DNA of 64,000 bases from NCBI GenBank assembly GCA_964036275.1, contig OZ038433.1:28751485-28815484 (forward strand), read 5' to 3'. This DNA comes from Litoditis marina. Its lineage: Eukaryota; Nematoda; Chromadorea; Rhabditida; Rhabditidae. The notes under the pieces are model-generated. The model saw only the letters and a program-made list of their open reading frames with translations, did not search any database and was not told the DNA's origin. Position numbers and translations under genes: made by a program. Position 1 is the first letter of the stretch. Every line of letters begins with the position of its first letter. Positions 1 through 11,878 of the stretch are shown here, piece by piece.

Positions 1-330
1 AGGAATTCACTCACTGAAATATAGAAGGCGTCAGTTCGTTGACGCTTATATGAGCAACAGGGTGCACGGCCTGGTATACTTGAAGTAAACTGAATTTTCA
101 CGAAAGTTGGCATTCTAATGAGGCATCGTGCACTTTGTAATTGCACTTTCATGAGTTCTGCTGTGTTCAACATGTTTCACGTGACTGTGCAACTGACTAA
201 CAGTACGGCATCCCATCGTCGTCTCTCACTAGGGAGAGGAATAATATTTTCAAAAGCACCAATAGCTCGAGTTCAGGATAGTTGGATAATTAACTATTGT
301 AAACGACTACACGGATTTTTCAATTGAACC
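1..330 (+). repeat. Repeat family A, left part of a 2-kb element
   Basis: This stretch matches 51,250-51,560 almost base for base (for example 'catgtttcacgtgactgtgc'). Shorter copies lie at 7,750-7,900 (+), 26,150-26,500 (-), 32,455-32,560 (+) and 47,520-47,690 (-). The small open frames inside it differ between copies, so it looks non-coding. With the block at 480-2,050 it forms one long interspersed element. The superfamily is not known to me. Confidence 0.75.
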
Positions 331-479
331 AGTATTACAGTTTTCTTCCTTCAAGCTTGACGCAAGAGAAACGAGTGCCAGTCAGAAACGTACAAAAATG
401 GGTTGTAGAACGTTCGTGCCAGATTTATTGCATACACCATTCCGTTGTTAATGGTGATGTTTCGCTAGCGCGATAAACA

Positions 480-2050
480 TTCCTCGTAAATCTCATGAGT
501 GTGTCCCTCATAAACGAGATAACATCAAGTGCTCATGAGGTTGCATTGACTGTTATGCCGGAAATGTGGATGTTTGCAGGCTGTTCGTGATGTTCTCATG
601 ATAAGGGTCTTATGAACTTTGGTTGAGTTTGGGAGAATAGCCACTAGGGTTGTTGACGTCGACTCAAAAAAACTCGAAAATTTTCCAGTTGAGTCGAACT
701 GGAAACTCGAAAACTCGAAATTTTCCAAAACTCAAAAACTCGAAAACACGATTTTTCGCCGAACTCAAAAACTCAAATACTGGAAAATCAAAATTTCGAA
801 CTCGAAAAATGTATCTTTCGGGTCCAAAAACACTCAAAACTCGACTTGACTGGAAAAACTCGAAAAAATTTCCCAAAATTCGAAACCTCGAAATTTCCCA
901 AAACTCGAAAACTCGAAAACCCAATTTTTCGCCAAACTCGAAAACACGAATTTTCCAAAACTCGAAATTTTGAACTCGATTAACAACCCTAATAGCCACG
1001 CCGCACGGGTTATCGCACCCAACTGTGGGCACTTGTTGTAGAGCTCACCTTTCGTCGGGAACACGAGATAAAAATCAGTACATTACCATGTACACACATC
1101 GCATAGGATATATGCATAATGCGAAATGTCTATTATACTCTACCACCTTATTTTCCGGTTTATTTGTCTATGTATCTCTCAAGGAACTGATGACAATTTA
1201 AGAGTATTTCGACCGATGAGAGTATGTATTTCGACCGATGAGAGTACGCCGAGTCGTAGTTGCACATGTATACTGCTCCGCCTTATTTACCGGCACTGCG
1301 AGCAATTCATTGTTCCCAAGCAAAATGTCTAATATTGTTCCATTTTTGTGTGGTAAAAATGATAAAAAGTGAGAGTGAAGACAGTGAAGATAAGTTTTTG
1401 ATAGAACGCATACAAGAAATTCGAATAAAGTCCACAAACGGATATTCCGAGGAAAGACATATCTCGTTTGGTTTGAAGTTTCACAAGTTGAACACTGAAG
1501 TTTTTATTGAAAAAGAAACGGTTACAACTCACACCATCCAGCTCATATTATATTACTTTTCAATAAAATATAGAGTAGCATCTTCTTGAAATATCTGTTG
1601 TTCGCCTTCTTTCATTATAAACTAGTGTTGGTCCTACACACTCATTTTTATACTATTCAATTGATAGCTTTCTGTTGAAAACCTCCAACTTTGACGAAAT
1701 GTACTTCGAACTTTCTAACTCGGAGCCAGAATCGAATGTTGAAATTTTCAACCTCTGATGACGTTTACGTAACAAAAACACAACCTGAAAGTTGTAACAA
1801 ACCAATTAACAAACCGCCAAAAAGGCTAACAAATAAAAATGCTAATGTCGATTTTTCCTGAAAAATAGCGGAAAGTGAGCTAGAACGTCGGGAAATACAA
1901 TCAGAAGTTTTGGCAACACCAATTCAATACTCTTTTGTGAAACTTCCAATCAAGCGGGATTAGCCTTTTCTCAAAGTATCCGTTTATTGGACTTCTTTTA
2001 TATTTCTTGTACATGTTTTATCGAAAACTAACCTTTTCTTTCGTAACTGT
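480..2050 (+). repeat. Repeat family B, right part of the 2-kb element
   Basis: This block is colinear with 52,560-53,570. Shared landmarks are 'tcatgaggttgcattgact', 'gccgcacgggttatcgcacc', 'tgtacacacatcgcatagga', 'ccaagcaaaatgt' and 'catatttcttgtacatgttt'-like sequence. This copy carries a hAT-like MITE at 645-991 and lacks the SINE present in the other copy. A 22-bp unit containing 'tatttcgaccgatgagag' is duplicated in tandem near 1,203-1,246. No credible coding frame is conserved between the two copies. Confidence 0.75.
645..991. mobile_element. hAT-like MITE with 8-bp target duplication
   Basis: This 347-bp insertion has terminal inverted repeats TAGGGTTGTT / AACAACCCTA. It is flanked by ATAGCCAC at 637-644 and again at 992-999. 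The homologous copy near 52,710 reads 'aatagccacgccgcacgg' with no insertion, so the element boundaries and target duplication are seen directly. The interior is a degenerate series of 'ctcgaaaa'/'aattttcc' motifs and is non-coding. An 8-bp duplication with TAGGG ends fits the hAT superfamily. Related sequence lies at 53,605-53,730 and 63,575-63,750. Confidence 0.85.
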
Positions 2051-2470
2051 AATTAGAATTAAATGAAGCTACATTATAAACAATGAATGTTATTTTAAAC
2101 AATAAAAGTGTTTAACGACAGTAATTTAGCCGTACGTGAGTATAGCGAATATCCAACCTGCTATTCAGACACGTGAATGAAAGTGCAATTCAAGCTGTCA
2201 TGAGCTCGTCGTTAAAAACACGAAACCCGTTTATCCAGCACTTTTGCAAGACCATTTCAGGCCCTATCACACGCAATATGCCCATTCCACCCCAACGTCC
2301 GCCCCAACCTTTTCTCGCTTTGTAACAGTGTGAATGGTTTTTAACTAAGTTGATTTTGAGATAAAAAAAAACTACGGTTGAAGGACCGGACACTGTTGTC
2401 GCCGCCGCCACTGCCTTGCACGGAAGCATTTTGTTTCGGGCCATTTGACCCTCCACTTGCCTCACTGCTC
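2051..2470. other. No gene seen
   Basis: AT-rich sequence between the family B block and the minisatellite. The 91-codon minus-strand open frame at 2,190-2,465 has no recognisable domain, and I do not support it as a gene. Confidence 0.5.
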
Positions 2471-3130
2471 TTACGCTGTTAGGTCTCGCGCTCTATGTAA
2501 ACGAGAACTCGCGACCAATGTGAAGGATGGTATCGCGCTCTATGTACGGGAAATGTCTCGCGCTCTATGTGAGAGAGTTATTTCACGCTCTAAATTGGAA
2601 AGGTCTCGCTCTCTATGTTAGGGAGATGTCTCGCGCCCTATGTTAAGGAGAGACCTCGCGTTCTATGTAAGAGAGGGATCTTACGATCTTAGTTACAGAG
2701 AGGTCTCACGCTTTATGTTAAGGAGAGATCTCGCTCTCTATGTTAGGGAGAGGTCTCGCGCTGTGTAAAAGAGAGGTTCCGCGCTCTTTGTGAAGAAGAG
2801 GTTTCGCGCTCCATGTATAAGAAAGCGACCTCACGATCTTAATTAGAGAGAGGTCTCACGCTCTATGTCAAGAAGAGATCTCGCGTTCTATGGTAGGAAG
2901 AGGTCTCGCGCCCTTTGTGATGGAGAGATCTCGCGCTCTACGTAAAGGATATATCTCACGATCTTGATTAGAGCGAGGTCTCACGCTTTATGTTAGGGAG
3001 AGATTTCGATCTCTATGTTAATGAGAGGTCTCGCGCCCTATGTGAAGAAGCGGTCTCGCGTTCTATGTTGGAAACGACTCTCGCGCTCTATGCTGAGAAA
3101 AACTCTCGCATTATATGTTGAGAAAAATAA
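2471..3130. repeat. 25-bp minisatellite array
   Basis: About 25 diverged units of consensus TCTCGCGCTCTATGTTAGGGAGAGG. Related arrays occur at 4,008-4,230, 5,848-5,945, 32,880-33,850, 34,235-34,945 and 35,287-35,705. Embedded 'ttaggg' is part of the unit and is not telomeric repeat. The following 100 bp ('ctaccttgtccaactctata') resembles sequence at 34,018-34,040, so array and flank travel together. Confidence 0.9.
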
Positions 3131-3248
3131 TCCAGGAAAAAGCCAGAAGGCTCCCACCAGCCTGGGCTCACACAAGAAAGGGGCCCGGGCGTAGACCGGG
3201 GTACCTACCTTGTCCAACTCTATATTTGTAAGGCAAAATGTCCTTTAA

Positions 3249-3488
3249 ATGGGGCTGCATTGAATACCGAATTCGGCTAACGGCGTTAGCCGAAAAGGCA
3301 CGAGAGTCAGAGAAGTGCGCGCAATCAATATTCATTCACTTCAAATCATCCTCTGCGTCTCTGACAGTGAGCAAAAAATTGGTGAAATTTTGAAAGTGGG
3401 ACTTTGAATTGGACATTCAGTAAGATGAGGACATATATCGAACTGTCTCAGTTCGATCTTTTATTTGAAAATTCAATGCAGCTCCCCT
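3249..3488. mobile_element. TTAA-flanked MITE (piggyBac-like)
   Basis: This 240-bp element starts ATGGGGCTGCATTGAAT and ends ATTCAATGCAGCTCCCCT, giving near-perfect inverted ends. It sits between TTAA at 3,245-3,248 and TTAA at 3,489-3,492. The interior has the palindrome 'cggctaacggcgttagccg'. Further copies are at 9,860-10,100 with its mirror at 12,624-12,864, and on the minus strand at about 24,505-24,735. TTAA targets suggest piggyBac mobilisation; that is inference. Confidence 0.75.
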
Positions 3489-3664
3489 TTAAGCACCGTG
3501 AAGAGAGACGTGCTTTTTGATTTTGCTTTTGATTTTCGAGGAAAACACGGGCGGCTGTTCTCTGATTTCTGGCAATAAAGTCGTTGGATAGTCGTTTTCA
3601 TTAATCAAAAGAGAAATGTGACACTGTGTTTTCATTCATAGGCAATATAGACGTAATAAATGGA

Positions 3665-3735
3665 TGTAAAAAGAGAGAAAAAAGAGAGAGAAAGAGAGAA
3701 AGAAAGAAAGAGAGAGAAAGAGAGAAGACAGAGGA
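3665..3735. repeat. GA-rich microsatellite
   Basis: An irregular (GA)n/(GAAA)n tract. The open frame across it encodes only K/R/E repeats and is not a gene. Confidence 0.85.
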
Positions 3736-3775
3736 TCTCTTGCTGTCTACTATTTTCTTTGATTATATTTTTCTG

Positions 3776-3990
3776 GGTGTTCGATGTGTATAGGAATCTC
3801 CACGTTTTCTATTTTTTTGATGTGTATCTGACTCCCCACGGTTTTTTATAGCTGTTTATGTGAATCCTCACGTTTTCCATTTTCGCTGTGTGGTAATCCC
3901 CATGGTCTTAATTATAGCTGTGAATCCCCACGGTTTACGTTTTCGCTGTGTATGTGAATCCCCAAAGTTTTCATGTTTGACCAAAACGCG
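3776..3990. repeat. Degenerate tandem repeat, about 40-45 bp unit
   Basis: Four or five copies of a unit around 'gtgaatccccacggttt' plus 'ttttcgctgtgta' follow the GA tract directly. The copies differ in length and by point changes. Confidence 0.7.
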
Positions 3991-4007
3991 CCCTACAATT
4001 GAGAAGT

Positions 4008-4230
4008 AAGGAAGAACTCTCGTATCTGCCCTATGTTAGGGAGACCTCTCACAACCTATCTCAGGTAGAACTACCGCGCTTTATGTTAACAAAATATCAT
4101 GCGTCCTATTCTGAAAAGAACTTCCTCACATCTCGCGCTATATGTAAAAGAATGTCATATGAATATGAGAAAAAGTTTTGCACCCTGTGTTAGAAAAGAA
4201 CTTTGTGAAGCGAAAGAACTTTGTGAAGCG
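4008..4230. repeat. Diverged minisatellite, same family as 2,471-3,130
   Basis: Units such as 'cctatgttagggagacctct' and 'gcgctttatgttaacaaaat' are recognisable but degenerate. The tract ends in a duplicated 'gaactttgtgaagcg' followed by (GC)n. Confidence 0.65.
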
Positions 4231-5690
4231 CGCGCGCAGCATGCGACGCGACAAACAAATTCGTGCATTAAGATAAATTTTTGGGATTAGGCGTGGTTGG
4301 CCACGCTGATTACGGAGGTATGTCAAATCGAGTTTGGCATATATAATCATAATCAGCATGTCCGACTTCCCAGAACCCACTTCCCCCAATTTCATATGAA
4401 TCGACTTTTTTATGCGGCGTCGCGTGCGTGCGCTTCACTCGGGTAAAATTGAGTATATGATGACATGAGGATCGGTAACGATCATCATCGCGTGTTTGTT
4501 TTTTTCCCGATGTCCATAGTATATCAAAATTCATTCATTTTCACATTGTGTCGCGGCGAATGCGCGCGTCGCGTGCGAGGAGATGGATGTTAATTCGAAG
4601 GATACTTATAGATATCTATGAAATCATTGAATTGAAATTACGAAAAGTTATTTCTGAATTAGGAATGAATTTGCAACTAGCGAAATCGAAAAAATTGTAA
4701 TCTGGAACGTTCATACTTTTCTGATACGTTGGCGCCAAGATTTCATATTCATAATAATAAAAAATTTCAATACGAACTTTTTTCATGAGTTTCTCTCATT
4801 GATAATTTGAATTGCGATTCTCAATGAGTACCAAACACGCTGTTCTCATAGAAAGCCTAAATAAATGCCTCAAATCGGGTTTTTATCTTAAAGCCTCTAT
4901 AGTTGTCTCACAGAAAATACTGTAAATCTGTGAAAAAGCCACTCTTCGAGAGAAGTTTGAAATTCTTCGTCCTATATATTTGTGTAGTTTAGTGTGTCTG
5001 TCTGTCGGAAGCAAATTTCTGCCCTTTTTGTCGAAAAATGGGGAAAAACTGAAGCTGCTCGAAGTCCACGTTTCACTGCTCAAGGTGCAAGTGGATAAAT
5101 TTCATTTTTATTTTCAAGTGAATACAGATCGGTCGCAGCTGAGAATTGAAAATTCAATTTGGCAATGGATTTATTCATTCTGAGTTAAAGAATCCGTTCT
5201 GCTTTAATTTTGACTTTCGAGTTAACAATCTGACCTTTCAGCAAATGAAAAACCATTGTCAAAAATATATTATATATACTTTTATATCCCTATCTTGATT
5301 CATTTTCTCAGAAAAGCGACCTACGTAATGACACCGATAGGGGGGTTGCGTACGGGGTATGCTCAAAATAGCCTATAGAAATGCAAAAATTATTTCACTA
5401 CACTCTATAACATACGAATACACAATTATAGTCTACAAAATAAAAATAAATCTAGATGTAAATGAACCAAGTCAAATTGCGTCACAGTGAAAATGTTCAT
5501 CTCTCTTTCTTTCTTGCTTGATGTTATGCAAATTTTACAAATTTTCAATCACAAAGTTTTTTCACGGTCTATGGGAAGCATTAATGAACTTTTTTGAGCT
5601 TTTTAAATTTTTCGTGAAACTGAATTTATAGGGGAACGGTTTCTTTAAAACGAAGAGTGCAAAAGTTACGTGGAGTACACAATTCTATCG
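4231..5690. other. No gene seen; partial repeat similarity
   Basis: Mostly AT-rich. 4,300-4,360 holds an imperfect palindrome ('gctgattacgg...aatcataatcagca'). 4,990-5,060 ('aaaatggggaaaaactgaag') resembles 34,075-34,120, which also lies beside minisatellite arrays. The open frames here are short and show no domain. Confidence 0.5.
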
Positions 5691-5691
5691 C

Positions 5692-5945
5692 AGAGAGAGG
5701 GAGAGAGAGAGAGGGCGAGAGAGAGAGAGAGGGCGAGAGAGAGAGAGGGCGAAAGAGAGAGAGGGGGGAGAGAGAGAGAGAGAGAGCGAGAGAGAGCGAG
5801 AGATGGGGGGGGGATAGAAAAAGAGAGAGAGAGAGATTTTGAGTGGTAATATTGCGCTCTATGTTAAGGAGAACTCCCGCGCCTTTTTTTAAGTGGAACT
5901 CCTGCGCTTTATGATTAGGAAAACTCCCGCGCTCTACGCTAAGGA
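5692..5945. repeat. GA microsatellite joined to minisatellite units
   Basis: About 145 bp of (GA)n broken by 'gggcg' and a G run is followed at 5,848-5,945 by four units of the 25-bp minisatellite ('gcgctctatgttaaggagaa'). Confidence 0.85.
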
Positions 5946-7745
5946 TTAGCGATAAATGATTTTTGTATTTAGTTCGCCACGGTGCCCTTATTTGAAATAG
6001 TTTTCTCGAAAATCAAACCATTTTGAAGTTCTAGTCAATTTAGTGTGCGGCTGCAACTGTTCATGGCCGGGCAACCAGGTTCACTAGTAGCTAGTGGGCA
6101 TCGCTGCGCGGCAAGAAACAGCAAAGACTCCGAATTGCCTGAGTTTCCTAAATGTTGTTCGGAACACTATACATGAGTGTTGTTAAACGTTTGAGCGAGA
6201 AATTACAGCTTTTCATCTCGACCAAAATCCGTTATTCACATAACGGTCCCCCACATGGTGCAAAAACTTTTTTGATTCCAAATAGGCTGATTTTTCTAAA
6301 TGTTGTTTGGAAAAACTACAATTATTTATGCGTCTTATTATTTACGAGTTGTACGTCCACCCAATACATGTTCCTGATCCTTTTGAAGAGTGTTCGGAAA
6401 TTTGACCTGTGCCCTCTCCACCACCTTTAAGACCATTTTGATTTTCGTAATCTCCGTGATCGAATTCTGTAGGAGGAGAAATCATTTGCAAAACATTTCT
6501 TCACCCACAATCTTTCCCCCTGACCCCATACCAGACGAGCAAACTAATAGTTCCACAACAATCCCCACTTTTTGGTCTCTCTCACGTCTCTTACGTGTTT
6601 CACGTGAGCTGTGACTTGAAGTTAGTCTAGAAATGTTCAGCACATTGGGTTACCCTAGATTGACTTCATTTCCAGATCATTTGTTACTTTATCATCTCAT
6701 AACTATATCCAAACCACCAATATGGACTAAAAAGTTATTTATAATAATAAAAAATTGTAATCAACATTGGGATGTTATGAACTAGGGGGTCGCGCGCTCG
6801 ATTTAGAATCACATCCAGAACACGTTAAATTTATGTTTTCACGCTCAAACTTCGCACACATTATTTACAATCCATTTCCAACAACATATCAAAAAAATCA
6901 GCCAAATCAATTTTTCACCAAAATCATAACGTCATTTTGGCCAAAACTAAAAAAATACGTTTATTCAAAGAACCTTCTGAGGACAAGAGTCAAAATCACT
7001 TTCATACATACATTACCGAATTCTTTGGGAAAATCTCTGTTAGTTTCGATTATGAATCCAAAAAAATATTGAAAACCGCGCGCGCGCGACCGGCGCGTAA
7101 ACACCACTAAGACACGACTTTCGGCAAGTCATTGTGAACATTTTTCTTTTAAATTTTTTCATTTTTTTTTGCACAGCGCAACATTCAAAAACGAGACGAA
7201 CAAAATCATGTAGGTCAAAATTCTTTGACCTACTTTGGAATGTCAACGTTACAGCACGCGCGCGCAACTTCACGAATTTTTTTGAAACTTTCAGAAAACA
7301 TGCACACTGGCTGGGTCTTCCCGTGTATTAAATTTCAGCCCAATCGGAGCAGTCTGACTTTTGTTGTTTTTGATTGAATAAATAACCTTATATAATATAC
7401 TACACATTCAAAAGATTTGAGCGTTTTTTCTGATCTCGGCTGAGCCAAAAGATTTCACCGAAACAGATGACTTCTTTATTAGGAAAGCTGAAACAACATC
7501 CATTTGTGATTCACTTTTTTCGTTCCACTAATCTACGGAATGAAGTCTCCATATACACTTCTTATAGTAGGAATAACCACTTCACACTCGGCACATGAAC
7601 TTATCCTTCGTCTGCGTCTCTTCTTTTGTACACTAGTTTGTAACACTCGTATCCAGGCGGGAAGCGAGAGCAGAGAAAGAGCGTGTCTTGCAGGAGACGC
7701 AGGTTGGAATAAAAAGGCCAGGATGATTTTTTCCTAGATTTCACT
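5946..7745. other. No gene seen
   Basis: Low-complexity AT-rich DNA with CG-rich islets ('cgcgcgcgcgaccggcgcg' near 7,078 and 'cacgcgcgcgcaact' near 7,255). A 101-codon frame at 6,767-7,072 lacks recognisable domains or splice context. 7,678-7,715 ('gagacgcaggttggaataaa') resembles an arm of the inverted repeat at 46.4 kb. Confidence 0.5.
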
Positions 7746-7749
7746 TAAA

Positions 7750-7900
7750 CAGAACACTCAACACTTGAAGTAAATTGAATATTTCCGTAAAATTCGGATT
7801 CTAATGAGGCATCGTGCACTTTGTCATTGCACAGTGCTGTGTTGTGTTTAACATGTCTCACGTGAATGTGCAAGTGAGTAACAGTATAACGAACTTCTCA
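7750..7900 (+). repeat. Family A repeat fragment
   Basis: 'ctaatgaggcatcgtgcact' and 'catgtctcacgtgaatgtgc' match 115-190. Only the central part of family A is present, ending about 90 bp upstream of the acyltransferase start. Confidence 0.7.
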
Positions 7901-7989
7901 TTGTTTTCAATTGTACCAATAGTAACCTCGGTTTTCAGTGCTCAACATATTTGATTGTCTAGAATTCTATCCAAAATGGAACTTTTCAG

Positions 7990-8102
7990 ATGTCCGTCAA
8001 ACGCCAAGACCTTCAGGGGATTCGTGGTTTGGCTGTTCTGCTGGTTATCGCTTTTCATTTGAAACCAAACTTATTTCGACTAGGATTCATCGGAGTCGAC
8101 AT
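7990..8102 (+). CDS. Acyltransferase exon 1
   Basis: Encodes the N-terminus with RQDLQGIRGLAVLLV and the conserved histidine of FHL, the first membrane segment of acyltransferase-3 proteins. It is preceded by 'aacttttcag' and followed by GTGAGT. It ends after AT of the Met codon of GVDM, in phase with exon 2. Confidence 0.85.
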
Positions 8103-8339
8103 GTGAGTTCAAACTACAGAGTATTGGGAGGCAGGGCGGGGGAGGCTAAAATAAAATGTCGACATTGTACAAACATCCCCCCCCCCCACTAACGTGAATG
8201 GGGGTAAGTTACATGCCGGGCGAACTTGAACAATTGCCCCACATTCGGAATCTTAGTTAGAACGCAGTCATGCAACTATATGATAAAAGTATGAAAGTTT
8301 CAGTACTATCAAAACATTGATTTAACGTTCATTTTACAG

Positions 8340-8482
8340 GTTTTTCGTGTTGTCTGGTTATCTTATGTCGATTATTCTGGGAAAGGAGGCGATGACAATT
8401 TCTGTGGTCAAACAGTTCTATTTGCGGAGGTTTAAGCGAATAGTCCCCTTGTTTTACACAATACTATTTTTGGTGCTTCTGG
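8340..8482 (+). CDS. Acyltransferase exon 2
   Basis: Completes GVDMFFVLSGYLMS and continues through the basic loop YLRRFKRIVP into a second membrane segment. Acceptor is 'cattttacag', donor is GTAAGC, and it ends in phase 1. The intron after it (8,483-10,270) contains a MITE and the left edge of the palindrome. Confidence 0.85.
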
Positions 8483-8664
8483 GTAAGCGAATGGGAGTTT
8501 ACAAACGGTTGAAACATCATCAAGAAAATAGGGGTAGGAACGTAGATTATTTTTCACCTGTTTTCTGGTAGAATTTTACAGGACTCTGAAATTTTTTTAT
8601 ACTGTTTTGCAACAAGTTATAAACTTCAGAAAACCTCACAATTTCCAACCCAAACACATCTATA

Positions 8665-9480
8665 AGGCTGCGTGCATACTTTTTTACGCTGCATTCAGCT
8701 GCGATTTCAGTCGCTTCGCAACATTTCTGCAGTTGCTGCAAAGTGCCGTTGCAGCCAGATGCAGATGCAACTTTACGCTGCGTAAAAGTATGAACAACCC
8801 AGCGTAACTTTCAGCGCGATTCGAAGCTCAAATACAACATTAACTTTTTTCTCTGTATCCTGGCACGAGGGTACTAGAACAGTATGAAAATTTAATCACA
8901 ATGATTTCTATCATTATTATTATTCATAATGATCACCGCCCGAAGTTTCGTCAACATACACCAGAGTTTAAATTTTGTCGCGTCGCAAGTCGCGCACATG
9001 TGGTGTTCTCGAATAACCGGTCCTATACGCAGGGTTGATTACTCAAACCTCTGGAGTTTCATTCAGTTTGATAAATGTTCACGGTTTTGTCGTCTTGCCG
9101 GCGTTAATTCAGATTTGACATCCATACTCGTTACCAACGGGGTAAATAACATTGGTAACGACTACTACTTATTGGATTTGAATTATGGCGCATCCAAAAT
9201 AGTAATGAAACGATAATAACAATGAAAAATTGACAAAAATGATAGGTACAGTGAAGGGCAGTATGGTCATGTCAATACTGCAATTTACGTTGCAGTCAGC
9301 TTAAATCACGCTCAGTCGAGCGTTAAACACGCCACATCTGGCGTGAAAAAAAGTACGAACAACTAGACTGCAGCGTATTTTTTGCAGTTGCAGTCGACTG
9401 CAGCGGCGTAAAATCAATACGCGTATTTTCGACACGATTTACGCTGCATCTAGCTGCAACTGCGAGTATGAACGAAGCCT
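8665..9480. mobile_element. MITE in acyltransferase intron 2
   Basis: The left end AGGCTGCGTGCATACT and right end GAGTATGAACGAAGCCT are imperfect inverted repeats. The subterminal regions hold many 'acgctgca', 'gcagttgcag' and 'tgcagcgtaa' motifs on both strands. About 260 bp near 8,930-9,190 lacks these motifs and may be a nested insertion. No target duplication is clear. Confidence 0.6.
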
Positions 9481-9859
9481 GAGCATTCCTCGTTCATTGA
9501 CACACCTATGTGAACACCTCAGATCTGAGAATGGCTGAAAATCAATTAAAACCATCAAAGGAAAACTGCTCCAGCCATAACTTACGTTGTAATTTAACGT
9601 AAGTGAGATTTGACCCGTAACAAGCCCGTGACGTACGGATATAAAGTGTATCATTTTTTAACGACTGATATGTTTTCGATTTAAGGCCAAAAATTAGACA
9701 ATGAGTAGCGTGCACCTGTCTACAAAAATAAAACTATGAAAAGATTTGGTCATTCCCTTCGATCACATCACTAAAAGGCTCACACGCTCGATTCCCACCT
9801 TTGCCAAACCAAAGCAATCGTGCCTCCATGGGCGATACATTGGTAGTAAAATATCTACG

Positions 9860-10100
9860 CAAGTTAAAGGGGGGCTGCATTGAATGCCAAACTTGGCTAA
9901 CGGCGTTAGCACGGAGAGACAGAGAAGTGCGCGCAACCAATATTCATTCACTCCAAATCATACTCTGCGTCCCTGACAGCAAGCAAAAAAATAGTGAAAT
10001 TTTGAAAATAGAACTCTGAAATGGACATTTCAGTATGAAAAGGACATATATCGAACTGTCTCAGTTGATCTTTTATTTGAAAATTCATTCCAGTCCTCTC
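9860..10100 (+). mobile_element. TTAA MITE copy in palindrome left arm
   Basis: Starts TTAA-AGGGGGGCTGCATTGAAT, contains 'ttggctaacggcgttagc' and 'cgaactgtctcagttgatct' like the element at 3,249-3,488, and ends in degraded 'gaaaattcattccag'. The mirror copy is at 12,624-12,864. Confidence 0.75.
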
Positions 10101-10270
10101 TAGGCCTTTCAGGTCTTGTTTATGCTCCCTGGCCGAATGGGGATGGTAGGCTGGAATCGGTCTGCCTCACAAAGTTTTCCTCCAAGACTGTTCTCTGCAA
10201 AGTTTCGCGTGGAACTTTGTAGAACAGGGGTAACTTCAACTTCAACTTTTAACTTCACGAGTGTGTTCAG

Positions 10271-10389
10271 GTTGCTACCATCTTCTTGTGTATCCCGACG
10301 ATGAACAGCTAGTTACTGATCTGGAGTGGTCTATTCCCTTCGTTTCCAACATCCAGCCACTATTCCAGAACGATGGGTATTGGGATCAG
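10271..10389 (+). CDS. Acyltransferase exon 3
   Basis: Encodes a loop ending in NIQPLFQNDGYWDQ, which in OAC proteins precedes the HxWSL block. Acceptor is 'gtgtgttcag', donor is GTACAG. It joins exon 2 in phase 1 and exon 4 in phase 0. It lies wholly inside the palindrome left arm, with an inverted duplicate at 12,335-12,453. Confidence 0.85.
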
Positions 10390-10729
10390 GTACAGTTTTC
10401 CACGCACAAACATTTCGTCTTTTTTGCAATTAGAAAACTACAGAAGCGAGAGAGTGGGCAGGTCAATGAGGCAAAGACAGTCTGAGACAGTCTGTTTCAC
10501 TCTGATCTGCCCACTCATCTCGTCGAGATCACAAAGAAAGTGGCTTGCCAATTAACTGTGACTTGTCTGAGCAGTTACGACAGGACTCTAATAGCGGGTA
10601 AACAAACTATCTAGACTACATTTCAACTCGTTGGATGTAGTCAATATACACACATACGTGCATACATACATACATGAATTATACCCACATTGTGATGTTG
10701 TTTCAAAATGGTATGGTAAATTGTTCCAG

Positions 10730-10845
10730 ATTCTGTCATATCGTTTCCTTGTACATGCGTGGTCACTCGGTGTCGAAATTCAATTCTACTGCAGTGCTCC
10801 GTTTATTTTCGGAGTTGGACAGTGTTTGGGAGCCAAATCGAAATG
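10730..10845 (+). CDS. Acyltransferase exon 4
   Basis: Encodes YRFLVHAWSLGVEIQFY followed by a membrane segment, the best conserved block of acyltransferase-3 proteins. Acceptor is 'attgttccag', donor is GTAGCT, and it ends in phase 2. No phase-matched next exon was found before the palindrome axis. The inverted copy is at 11,879-11,994. Confidence 0.85.
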
Positions 10846-11878
10846 GTAGCTTTTTGGGAAAACGCTATAGTTAACCTCTCCTAAATTCCTGAATTTGAAT
10901 TGCTTTCAAGGAATTGTATTGAAATTTTCTTGTTCGCTGTAGGTTTTGAACTGTAAACAAAAGTGACTGTCCACCCCTTGTTGCGATCGTGTGGTGACCC
11001 CTCCCGATCGGTTAATATGCCCACCCCTCGTTGAAAAATGGTACCACTTCGAACCCATCTTTCCATCATTTGGAGGGAAATCAAAACACAACAAGAAACT
11101 TGACACCATCGTTCATTCTACTTTTACTATTATTCGATCCGAGATCCGTTTACATGATCGCAGATGCCTTACAAACTATGGTCCTCACAGAGAACTCAAA
11201 TACGACTGAAAAGGTGGATTCTGTCTTTGATTTGATTTCTATTTTTCCTTTGTCCATCAATATTCTTCACCGTTTGGGGAAACTTCGTTGAGATGGTTCT
11301 CCTCGTCCACTCAGAATATCTATCTAGTAAGATGTACCCTTCCGACGTCTTATTGATCTATCATAGATCAATAAGACGTCGGAAGGGTACATCTTACTAG
11401 ATAGATATTCTGAGTGGACGAGGAGAACCATCTCAACGAAGTTTCCCCAAACGGTGAAGAATATTGATGGACAAAGGAAAAATAGAAATCAAATCAAAGA
11501 CAGAATCCACCTTTTCAGTCGTATTTGAGTTCTCTGTGAGGACCATAGTTTGTAAGGCATCTGCGATCATGTAAACGGATCTCGGATCGAATAATAGTAA
11601 AAGTAGAATGAACGATGGTGTCAAGTTTCTTGTTGTGTTTTGATTTCCCTCCAAATGATGGAAAGATGGGTTCGAAGTGGTACCATTTTTCAACGAGGGG
11701 TGGGCATATTAACCGATCGGGAGGGGTCACCACACGATCGCAACAAGGGGTGGACAGTCACTTTTGTTTACAGTTCAAAACCTACAGCGAACAAGAAAAT
11801 TTCAATACAATTCCTTGAAAGCAATTCAAATTCAGGAATTTAGGAGAGGTTAACTATAGCGTTTTCCCAAAAAGCTAC

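Noticed and set aside
650..1064. Open frames of 76-122 codons rich in N/S/K or F
   Set aside because: They lie inside the hAT-like MITE and come from its 'ctcgaaaa' units.
5657..5842. Open frame rich in R/E/G
   Set aside because: It is a translation of the (GA)n tract; low complexity without domain.
11031..11291. Candidate middle acyltransferase exon (86-codon frame)
   Set aside because: Hydrophobic stretch is short, splice sites do not give the needed phase, and no family motif is present.
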